Source of the DNA: JBLHKS01 sp047620505
Lineage (GTDB): Bacteria > Verrucomicrobiota > Verrucomicrobiia > Verrucomicrobiales > DEV007
NCBI GenBank assembly: GCA_047620505.1
Contig: JBLHKS010000126.1
Span: forward strand, 1 to 21,023
Direction: 5' to 3'
Length of the DNA: 21,023 nt
How positions within the stretch are numbered: position 1 is the first letter of the stretch; each line of letters begins with the position of its first letter. Below the pieces are notes generated by a model. It did no database searches, was not told the DNA's origin, and saw nothing but the letters and a program-made list of their open reading frames with translations. Positions 1-5,547 of the stretch are shown here, in pieces. Made by a program: the position numbers and the translations under genes.

Positions 1-2
1 CC

Positions 3-113
3 GCGTCCTTGGCAGCGCCGCTGAAGGCCGGTCCAGCTCCGAGCCAGACCGAAGCGAAGAAGATCGTGATTCTCGTTAACCGGTTCATCCAATCTGGTAT
101 CGCGCAAAGTTAA
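3..113 (+). CDS. C-terminal fragment of an unidentified protein
   Basis: An open frame enters from the left window edge and stops at TAA 111-113. About 36 residues are visible, beginning with an Ala/Pro-rich stretch and ending in Lys-Lys-Ile-Val-Ile-Leu-Val-Asn-Arg-Phe-Ile-Gln-Ser-Gly-Ile-Ala-Gln-Ser. The composition is reasonable for a real C-terminus, and a strong hairpin follows 24 nt later, which supports a gene end here. No domain can be recognised from so short a piece. The frame could be spurious because no start is visible. Confidence 0.4.
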   Translation, partial: ASLAAPLKAGPAPSQTEAKKIVILVNRFIQSGIAQS

Positions 114-129
114 GGCTGGGTCTACCGCC

Positions 130-168
130 AAAAAAAAGCCCATCGGCCCGCAAATGGGACCGATGGGC
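130..168 (-). terminator. Rho-independent terminator, mainly for the minus-strand lipoprotein gene
   Basis: A perfect 9-bp stem (GCCCATCGG at 138-146, CCGATGGGC at 160-168) encloses a 13-nt loop. On its left is a run of eight A (130-137), which reads as eight T directly after the hairpin on the minus strand, giving a classic intrinsic terminator for the gene ending at 215. On the plus strand the hairpin is followed by a looser T-rich stretch (CTTTTAGTTTTT), so it may also stop the gene ending at 113. Confidence 0.85.
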
Positions 169-214
169 CGTGATCTTTTAGTTTTTCTTGATCTAGCCGA
201 AGCCTGATCAGGAA

Positions 215-652
215 TTACTTAGGTGCCGGAGCAGGAGCCGGAGCCGGGGTAGTTGGAGCCGCCGGAGCAGGAGCCGGGGTGGCTGGAGCTGCCGGAGCAG
301 GAGCCGGGGTGGCTGGAGCTGCCGGAGCAGGAGCCGGGGTGGCTGGAGCTGCCGGAGCAGGAGCCGGGGTGGCTGGAGCTGCCGGAGCAGGAGCCGGGGT
401 GGCTGGAGCTGCCGGAGCAGGAGCTGGGTCAGCTTTAGCTTTGGGAGCAGGAGCCGGGTCAGCTTTAGCTTTGGGAGCAGGAGCCGGGTCGGCTTTAGCT
501 TTGGGAGCCGGGTCAGCTTTAGCTTTGGGAGCCGGGTCGGCTTTTGGAGCATCAGGCTTTTTTTCTTCCGCGTCTTCACCGCAGCTGCTCATAATAAAAG
601 GCATGGCGGCAAGAAGGCTTGTAAGGCCGATAAGTTTCAGTAATTTTTTCAT
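215..652 (-). CDS. Pro/Ala/Lys-repeat lipoprotein
   Basis: A 145-residue protein with a lipoprotein signal peptide: a Lys-rich start, a hydrophobic stretch, and a lipobox Met-Ser-Ser-Cys with Cys at residue 24. The mature protein is almost entirely low-complexity. After a short Glu/Lys/Asp segment come five units built on Lys-Ala-Asp-Pro-Ala-Pro, then six decapeptide units of the type Ala-Pro-Ala-Pro-Ala-Ala-Pro-Ala-Thr-Pro. Such Pro/Ala/Lys-rich tails are usually extended linkers, often spanning periplasm or cell wall; that role is inferred, and no enzymatic domain is present. It is the last of three minus-strand genes, 144 nt after its neighbour, with its own terminator. Upstream of ATG 652 there is no clear Shine-Dalgarno. 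The reading direction is secure because the opposite strand gives only Gly/Ala repeat translation without a signal peptide. Confidence 0.82.
   Translation of the reverse strand: MKKLLKLIGLTSLLAAMPFIMSSCGEDAEEKKPDAPKADPAPKAKADPAPKAKADPAPAPKAKADPAPAPKAKADPAPAPAAPATPAPAPAAPATPAPAPAAPATPAPAPAAPATPAPAPAAPATPAPAPAAPTTPAPAPAPAPK
251..420. repeat. 30-bp tandem repeat array inside the lipoprotein gene
   Basis: A 30-bp unit (first 20 nt GGCTGGAGCTGCCGGAGCAG) is repeated head to tail. The copies at 281-310, 311-340, 341-370 and 371-400 are identical, 251-280 is a diverged copy, and 401-420 is a partial copy. The unit keeps the reading frame and encodes the Ala/Pro decapeptide. Identical adjacent copies suggest recent slippage or unequal exchange, so copy number probably varies between strains. 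Confidence 0.95.
421..531. repeat. Second tandem array (30-bp then 24-bp units)
   Basis: Units with the core GGGTCAGCTTTAGCTTTGGGAG follow the first array: three of 27-30 bp (421-507) and then a 24-bp version (508-531) before decaying. They encode the Lys-Ala-Asp-Pro-Ala-Pro repeats. The change in unit length corresponds to loss of one Ala-Pro pair per unit, so both versions stay in frame. Confidence 0.9.
579..590. repeat. Degenerate copy of the iterated palindrome (10/12)
   Basis: CCGCAGCTGCTC; retains the GCAGCTGC core. It encodes Ser-Ser-Cys of the lipobox, 62 nt inside the minus-strand lipoprotein gene. Confidence 0.7.
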
Positions 653-796
653 ATCAGTTAGTTTAACGTTTTATTTTAAGCAAAAATGGAGGCCCAGTTA
701 TAACAGGAGCATCGCGATACGGCAATCCATTTTGGAAGAAACGCGCGGCGGTCAAGGAGTGCGCTGGAATTCAGGGTCATTGATGAAGGTTCTGGA

Positions 797-1549
797 TCAT
801 CGATCGCTTTCGCTCAGATCCGAAAAGACACCCCGGGCCGATTTGACCGAGATGCTCTGGTTTTTCGCATAGGCTTTGGCTGCACGGTCCCTAATCAAGG
901 CCAACGACTCGCCTTCCAGCCAGCCCTCGATCGCATCGTGAAGCAGAAACGATCCCGGATACATGAATTGATCCGTCAACAGAATCGGGCGGACGCCGAC
1001 CGCTCGGAGCCTCTCACGAAAATACGCCCCGCTCTTACAGGCTAGAACAATCGCGTCACGCGCTGGCCCCGACTCCCGCTTCTCCGGACTTTCGAGTCGA
1101 AAATCCATCAGTCCGTTGTGGCCGATAAATGCCACGAGATCTGCCGAGCTGGTTTCGCTTGTCGTTGCCTCGAAGAAATCGGTCATGCATTTTTTGATCT
1201 CGGATCCACGGTAGGCATGAGCGATCAATCGCACGTTGGCGACCGAGCTGTGCTCGAAAGTCAGTCGCTCAAGCACGCCTTCGGCCGGTTCCTCCGCAGT
1301 GTCCGTCAATTTCCAGCGTGAGCTGTTTTTGAAGAATGAACGCAGGCCGTCCGAGCATCCCCAATAGAGATTCGCCGCCGGGTCGTCCCCATTGCCGATC
1401 CGTTCGTTCACAGGAGCGATCCCCTGGGATTCGTTATCGCAGAGCGCGACAAAAACGTGGATTTCGCGAACATCTTCCTGGGCGAATGCTGGCGAAATCA
1501 GCCAGCAGCTGCTGAGAATGAAGCTGAGTAAATTGCGGTAGTTTCTCAT
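797..1549 (-). CDS. Secreted protein of unknown function, possible caspase-like (clan CD) fold
   Basis: A 250-residue protein with an N-terminal signal peptide (hydrophobic residues 7-23, likely cleavage after Ala-Phe-Ala near 23; Leu-Ser-Ser-Cys at 12-15 also resembles a lipobox). The mature part opens with His-Val-Phe-Val-Ala-Leu-Cys-Asp and a Gly-Asn-Gly-Asp-Asp-Pro-Ala-Ala-Asn-Leu-Tyr-Trp-Gly segment typical of a conserved bacterial hypothetical family. Two motifs, Phe-Ile-Gly-His144-Asn-Gly and Ile-Val-Leu-Ala-Cys171-Lys-Ser-Gly, match in order and spacing the His and Cys of clan CD cysteine peptidases. Catalysis is inferred from these motifs only. Its ATG overlaps the stop of the upstream gene in ATGA, so the two are probably translationally coupled. 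Confidence 0.75.
   Translation of the reverse strand: MRNYRNLLSFILSSCWLISPAFAQEDVREIHVFVALCDNESQGIAPVNERIGNGDDPAANLYWGCSDGLRSFFKNSSRWKLTDTAEEPAEGVLERLTFEHSSVANVRLIAHAYRGSEIKKCMTDFFEATTSETSSADLVAFIGHNGLMDFRLESPEKRESGPARDAIVLACKSGAYFRERLRAVGVRPILLTDQFMYPGSFLLHDAIEGWLEGESLALIRDRAAKAYAKNQSISVKSARGVFSDLSESDR
1503..1514. repeat. Iterated palindrome CAGCAGCTGCTG, exact
   Basis: Exact 12-bp copy, flanked C/A. Read as Ser-Ser-Cys-Trp in the signal peptide of the minus-strand gene, 35 nt from its start. Confidence 0.95.
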
Positions 1550-2886
1550 TCGAGGATGTCCGTTCTAACAAACACGAAAACATGCTGGCCAGGTTTCCCT
1601 GGATTCGGGATCAGCGCCGCAAGCTGACGTTCGCCATTTCGGATTTGAATCCGGCTGAACGTTCGCATGGAGTGAAAAATCGGCATCCGCTCTGGAGAAG
1701 TTAGCGTCCAATCTTCTGGCGTCTCGGGCCACTCCGCCGTGAATCGATCGAGCCCGACTAACTCTGATGCCAGCGACAGGACCAGCGGCTCGCCCTCTTC
1801 TCCAAGAGTCGCTTCGATCTCTAACATCGCTCCCAAATTGCGCGTTTCGAGCGCCGAAGGACTCGATGCGATTGGCTTGAAAGCCTCGGTGTCGACGTTT
1901 TCCAGCGTAAGTCCGCCAAATACAATTGGGGGATCGAACTCGGTTGGATAAACCCATTCGACGATGCCTTCGACGCTCGCTCGCTGGCCGCTTTGAGACC
2001 GCACGAGACTTGCGTCCAGCAATTCCGCCTCGCCCGCCTCCAGCAGCTGCTGAACGGCGGCGCGGAGTTCAATCGCGTTTTCGTCACCGCTGTGATTCGA
2101 AACTAACCTGACGGCATCCGCCACGTCTGCACCGATGAACTCAACCATGGTCGAGATTTCCGGCACCGAATCTGGCTCCAGCTCTTTTGCCTCCCCACGT
2201 TGATCGGCACGAACGAACATGAAAACTCGTTGCAGATAGTCCGAAGGATCGCGGCCAACGCCCGCCAGCGCGTAGGCTCCAGATTTTGTAGCGATCGATG
2301 TCGTTAGGCGTGTTGAGTGAAAAATCGGGATCTTCGCACTGGGCGCAACGTCAGGGTGGTGGAACTGAATTTCCTCGCCAAGAATCACTCGTTCCGGGCT
2401 TAAGTTGAGATGGATCATGCCAGATGGATCGATGCTGGGATCGACTTCCAGCGTGATGCCGATATTCCTGGTTTCATAAGCTATGGGTGTGGCTGGCAGC
2501 GTTTCGAAAACGTCGGTGTCCACGTTCTTAAGCGTGAGAGTCGACGCCGAATTTGCTGGGTCGAATTCGGTCGGATAGATCAGTTCTTCGATCCCTTCGA
2601 CTTTTCCTCGATGTCCCTCCGACGAAAGGCTCCATGCCGCCCCGAGCAATTCCGCCTCTCCGACGTCGATCCGATCCTGAAGCGCCTTTCGGAGATCGGT
2701 TGCGTCGGCCTTCCCGGAATGTTTGGAAAGCAGCTCGACTGAACTGGCCATTTCGAAGCGGATGAACTCGACGAGAGTCGCGATGTCTGGCCGTTTGGGT
2801 TTGTCAGGATTTGGATTGGCGTCTGCCTGGGCAAGGGCGGACGTGCTGAGTGCAAAGGCACAGAGTAGAAGGATTGTAGTTCTCAT
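1546..2886 (-). CDS. Secreted protein with two tandem secretin-like modules
   Basis: A 446-residue protein with a Sec signal peptide (cleavage probably after Ala-Leu-Ala, about residue 19). It consists of two homologous halves, about residues 33-227 and 242-442. Each carries Val-Glu-Phe-Ile, a His-Ser-Gly, Gly-Glu-Ala-Glu-Leu-Leu, Tyr-Pro-Thr-Glu-Phe-Asp-Pro, Glu-Thr-Arg-Asn-(Ile/Leu)-Gly and Pro-Ile-Phe-His-Ser. The Glu-Thr-Arg-Asn-Ile-Gly-Ile-Thr-Leu-Glu-Val segment followed by a Leu-rich strand and Pro-Ile-Phe resembles the C-terminal beta domain of type II/III secretins (GspD family), as seen in many PVC proteins. It is too short and lacks the N0/N1 domains to be a complete secretin. It overlaps the next gene by 4 nt, suggesting a shared transcript and perhaps a shared complex. 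The secretin resemblance is by eye. Confidence 0.72.
   Translation of the reverse strand: MRTTILLLCAFALSTSALAQADANPNPDKPKRPDIATLVEFIRFEMASSVELLSKHSGKADATDLRKALQDRIDVGEAELLGAAWSLSSEGHRGKVEGIEELIYPTEFDPANSASTLTLKNVDTDVFETLPATPIAYETRNIGITLEVDPSIDPSGMIHLNLSPERVILGEEIQFHHPDVAPSAKIPIFHSTRLTTSIATKSGAYALAGVGRDPSDYLQRVFMFVRADQRGEAKELEPDSVPEISTMVEFIGADVADAVRLVSNHSGDENAIELRAAVQQLLEAGEAELLDASLVRSQSGQRASVEGIVEWVYPTEFDPPIVFGGLTLENVDTEAFKPIASSPSALETRNLGAMLEIEATLGEEGEPLVLSLASELVGLDRFTAEWPETPEDWTLTSPERMPIFHSMRTFSRIQIRNGERQLAALIPNPGKPGQHVFVFVRTDILE
2041..2052. repeat. Iterated palindrome CAGCAGCTGCTG, exact
   Basis: Exact copy, flanked C/A. Encodes Gln-Gln-Leu-Leu in the second module of the duplicated secretin-like protein; the equivalent position of the first module reads Gln-Asp-Arg-Ile and lacks the site. 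Confidence 0.95.
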
Positions 2887-2948
2887 TGGTAGTTTTACAG
2901 GTTCGCCAGAATGAATCTCTCAATGATCGCTGAGTCAATTTGGAAGGT

Positions 2949-2960
2949 CAGCAGCTGCTG
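2949..2960. repeat. Iterated palindrome CAGCAGCTGCTG, exact, intergenic
   Basis: Exact copy, flanked T/G, in the 109-bp region between the divergent secretin-like gene and the sulfatase gene. It ends 35 nt before the sulfatase ATG. No coding constraint applies here. Confidence 0.95.
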
Positions 2961-2995
2961 GTTGCGATTGGCGAATTTGCGGCCAGCGTGGGTCC

Positions 2996-4468
2996 ATGAA
3001 ATTCGCCGCAGCAATCTTTGCCGCCCTGCTCCTCATTCCGTTCGCACTGCTCCATGCCCAGTCCGAGCGCCCTAACGTCCTCTTCATCGCGATCGACGAT
3101 CTCAACGATTGGGTGGGTCCGTTAGGAGGTCATCCGCAGGTCCAGACGCCGCACATGGACCGGCTCGCCGCGCGCGGGACGACGATGACGAACGCCCATT
3201 GCCAGTCGCCGCTTTGCAATCCGTCGCGCACCAGCCTGATGACCGGCTTGCGGCCGACGACGACCGGAGTCTACGCGCTTCAGCCTTGGTTTCGAACGAT
3301 TCCCGAATTCGAAGATCACGTGACGCTGTCTCAATATTTTCAGAAGCACGGCTATCGAACCTACTACACAGGAAAGATCTATCATGGCGGTTATGGCCGA
3401 GGAAAAGCAGACTCGGAGTTCATGGAGATTGGTCCGGGTGCCAGCGGCAAGCCGTTCCCTCCCAAAAAGCTCGTCAACACTCCGCAGCCGCATCGGCTCG
3501 TCGATTGGGGAACGTTTCCGCACAAAGATGAGGACAAAGGGGACTGGGCTGTGGCGAGCTGGGCTGAGGAGAAATTGGGTACGATGCCGGACGACGAGCC
3601 GTTTTTCATGGCTTGCGGATTTTTCCTCCCACACGTCCCGAATTACGCGACGCAAAAGTGGTTCGACCTCTACCCAAAGGAAACAACCGAGCTGCCGCCG
3701 ATCAAGCGCGACGATCGCGCGGACACGCCTCGCTTCAGCTGGTACATCCACTGGAAGCTCCCTGAGCCTCGACTGAAGTTTCTCGAGGAAGCCGGCGAAA
3801 CGCTCAACATCACCCGCAGCTACCTCGCGACCGTCAGCTTCGTCGACAGCCAGGTCGGCCGCGTGCTCGACGCCTTGGAAAAATCGGGCAAGGCGGACAA
3901 CACCGTCGTTGTTCTTTGGAGCGATCACGGTTTTCACCTCGGCGAAAAAGAGATCACTGGCAAAAACACGCTCTGGGATCGCTCCACGCGAGTGCCGATG
4001 ATTTGGGCTGGGCCTGGAGTCGCCGAGGGTGCTCGCTGCAACCGGCCAGCCGAGCTGTTAGACCTCTATCCGACTCTGGCCGAGCTTTGTGGTCTGCCGA
4101 AAAAAGAAGGCCTCGAAGGCCGCAGTCTCGCTCAGCAGCTGCTGGACGCGAACGCGCCTCGGGAATTTCCAGCGATCACCTGTCATGGTCCGGACAACAA
4201 CGGCGTCAGAACGGAAAAATGGCGCTACATTCGTTATGCTGATGGCTCGGAAGAGCTCTACGACATGGAGAAAGATCCTAACGAATGGACCAATCTTGCT
4301 GAGAATCCGGAAAACACCGCAGTGAAGGCAGATTTGGCTAGATGGATCCCGGCAGACAACGCGCGCCCGGCTGAGGGCAGCAAGTCACGTCGAATCGAGA
4401 TAATCGACGGTAAAGTTTTCTGGGAACTTGAGGAAGTGAAGCCGACCGATCCGATTCCGGAGATTTGA
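2996..4468 (+). CDS. Secreted sulfatase (formylglycine-dependent)
   Basis: A 490-residue sulfatase of the alkaline phosphatase-like superfamily, hydrolysing sulfate esters outside the cytoplasm. A signal peptide spans residues 1-21. Asn-Val-Leu-Phe-Ile-Ala-Ile-Asp34-Asp35 supplies metal ligands. Cys74-Asn-Pro-Ser-Arg78 is the C-x-P-S-R signature in which Cys becomes formylglycine. Thr-Gly-Lys127, Leu-Pro-His213 and Trp-Ser-Asp310-His311-Gly complete the usual active-site set. The Asp-Asp-Leu-Asn-Asp-Trp opening and Tyr-Asp-Met-Glu-Lys-Asp-Pro-Asn-Glu near the end are typical of iduronate-2-sulfatase-like enzymes (S1_7-like), common in marine Verrucomicrobiota that degrade sulfated polysaccharides. 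The substrate cannot be told from sequence, and no carbohydrate-active gene is adjacent. The gene stands alone on the plus strand. Its stop TGA directly abuts the convergent phosphatase stop. Confidence 0.95.
   Translation: MKFAAAIFAALLLIPFALLHAQSERPNVLFIAIDDLNDWVGPLGGHPQVQTPHMDRLAARGTTMTNAHCQSPLCNPSRTSLMTGLRPTTTGVYALQPWFRTIPEFEDHVTLSQYFQKHGYRTYYTGKIYHGGYGRGKADSEFMEIGPGASGKPFPPKKLVNTPQPHRLVDWGTFPHKDEDKGDWAVASWAEEKLGTMPDDEPFFMACGFFLPHVPNYATQKWFDLYPKETTELPPIKRDDRADTPRFSWYIHWKLPEPRLKFLEEAGETLNITRSYLATVSFVDSQVGRVLDALEKSGKADNTVVVLWSDHGFHLGEKEITGKNTLWDRSTRVPMIWAGPGVAEGARCNRPAELLDLYPTLAELCGLPKKEGLEGRSLAQQLLDANAPREFPAITCHGPDNNGVRTEKWRYIRYADGSEELYDMEKDPNEWTNLAENPENTAVKADLARWIPADNARPAEGSKSRRIEIIDGKVFWELEEVKPTDPIPEI
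4133..4144. repeat. Iterated palindrome CAGCAGCTGCTG, exact
   Basis: Exact copy, flanked T/G. Encodes Gln-Gln-Leu-Leu after Gly-Arg-Ser-Leu-Ala in the sulfatase, a surface-loop region that is variable between sulfatases. Confidence 0.95.
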
Positions 4469-4471
4469 TCA
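4466..4471. other. Palindromic double stop TGATCA between convergent genes
   Basis: TGA 4466-4468 ends the sulfatase on the plus strand and TCA 4469-4471 is the TGA of the phosphatase on the minus strand. The two coding regions meet with no intervening base, so any terminator must lie inside the opposite gene. Confidence 0.95.
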
Positions 4472-5494
4472 CCACCGGCGTGATCGAACGGTTTTCCCGG
4501 TTACGTCTTTGATTTCCACGGTGATCGCCGGCTTGGCTCCGTTCCAATCGATCGCCAGACATCCGAAATTCAGCTCGCGAAAACTCTCGCCAATGCGGTA
4601 ACGATTCGCCTCATCCGGCTGACCGCCGTGAGCGTGATTCATCCCGCTTGAAGTCACTTCGTAAACCGGAGTCCCCGGGCTCAACGGATCGTTCAACGGC
4701 ATCTCCATAATTTCCGCCATGTGACGATCGCCGCTGAGAATCAGAACCGGCCCGGCCTTCGTTTCGCCCAACAATTTGAACAGTCGCTCGCGTTCGCGCG
4801 GGAGGTTTTCCCAACGCTCCCAACGATGATCAACCGGCAGCGCCTGAATGCTCGAAACGATGATTCGCACGTCCGCAGGCTTCATTAGTTGGTTTTTGAG
4901 CCAGGTCCATTGCTGGCCGCCTAACATAGTAGCCGATTCGTCTGGATTCACATCGTAGGGGCCTTCTTTTGAGCCTCCCTTCAGCTTGACCAAAGGTCCT
5001 CGAAAATACCGAGTGTCCAGCATGATAACCTGTAAGCGCTTCCCGGCTTCACCGTATTCGTAAACATCGTAAATCCCCGGATGCGACCACGGCTCACGAT
5101 CCTTGGGTACGTCCATCGCCTCCAGGAAAATTTCCTGCGACGGCACCCGCATTTCGTAGCCGGCGCCCGCGTCATTCCAGCCATAATCGTGGTCATCCCA
5201 GGTCGCCAGAATCGGGCATTTGGCCTTCAGCGCCTGGTAACCGGGTTGAGCGAGAAGTTGTCCCCATTTTGCGCGGAGATCGTCCATGTCTTTCGTATCG
5301 CCGTAAATATTGTCACCCATGAAGAGGAACAACTGAGGATTCTGCGCGGTGATCGCAGGCCAGATTTCCTGGCCTTTGTTTTGATGGATGCAGGACCCGA
5401 AAGCGATGCGGGTGATCGGTTCTTCGGCCCAGCAGCTGCTGGCGATGAGTGCGCCGAACGCGATGACGAGAGTTCGTGTTTGCCGGTTGATCAT
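4469..5494 (-). CDS. PhoD-like metallophosphatase (alkaline phosphatase D family), secreted
   Basis: A 341-residue calcineurin-like metallophosphoesterase of the PhoD type. In order: Ile-Ala-Phe-Gly-Ser-Cys35 (family signature), Met-Gly-Asp61-Asn-Ile-Tyr-Gly-Asp (metal ligands), Thr-Trp-Asp100-Asp-His-Asp-Tyr-Gly-Trp-Asn, Leu-Ser-Gly-Asp256-Arg-His258, and Thr-Ser-Ser-Gly-Met-Asn-His287-Ala-His. It probably releases phosphate from phosphoesters in the periplasm or outside the cell. The frame is open to 5557, but the Met at 5494 is preferred because it places Arg-Gln-Thr-Arg and a hydrophobic stretch at the N-terminus as a proper signal peptide. The region around the cleavage point reads Ala-Ser-Ser-Cys-Trp-Ala, created by the iterated palindrome. 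It starts divergently from glnD, 53 bp apart. No Pho-box-like repeat was recognised upstream. Confidence 0.92.
   Translation of the reverse strand: MINRQTRTLVIAFGALIASSCWAEEPITRIAFGSCIHQNKGQEIWPAITAQNPQLFLFMGDNIYGDTKDMDDLRAKWGQLLAQPGYQALKAKCPILATWDDHDYGWNDAGAGYEMRVPSQEIFLEAMDVPKDREPWSHPGIYDVYEYGEAGKRLQVIMLDTRYFRGPLVKLKGGSKEGPYDVNPDESATMLGGQQWTWLKNQLMKPADVRIIVSSIQALPVDHRWERWENLPRERERLFKLLGETKAGPVLILSGDRHMAEIMEMPLNDPLSPGTPVYEVTSSGMNHAHGGQPDEANRYRIGESFRELNFGCLAIDWNGAKPAITVEIKDVTGKTVRSRRW
5430..5441. repeat. Iterated palindrome CAGCAGCTGCTG, exact
   Basis: Exact copy, flanked C/G. Read as Ser-Ser-Cys-Trp at the end of the phosphatase signal peptide, 53 nt from the preferred start. Confidence 0.95.
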
Positions 5495-5547
5495 TTTGCC
5501 GTAGTCTGACCGGTCCCGGGCGAAAACCAAGCCTCGGATTGGATAAA

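Noticed and set aside
251..420. Regular 30-bp repeats resembling a CRISPR array
   Set aside because: The units are contiguous without spacers, in frame within a lipoprotein gene, and no cas genes are near.
279..872. Long plus-strand open frame encoding Gly/Ala repeats
   Set aside because: It is the reverse of the Pro/Ala lipoprotein repeats, has no signal peptide, and then runs through a spacer and antisense into a neighbouring gene.
3122..3937. 271-codon minus-strand open frame opposite the sulfatase
   Set aside because: Arg/Val-rich shadow of a clearly conserved sulfatase with all catalytic motifs; no recognisable domain.
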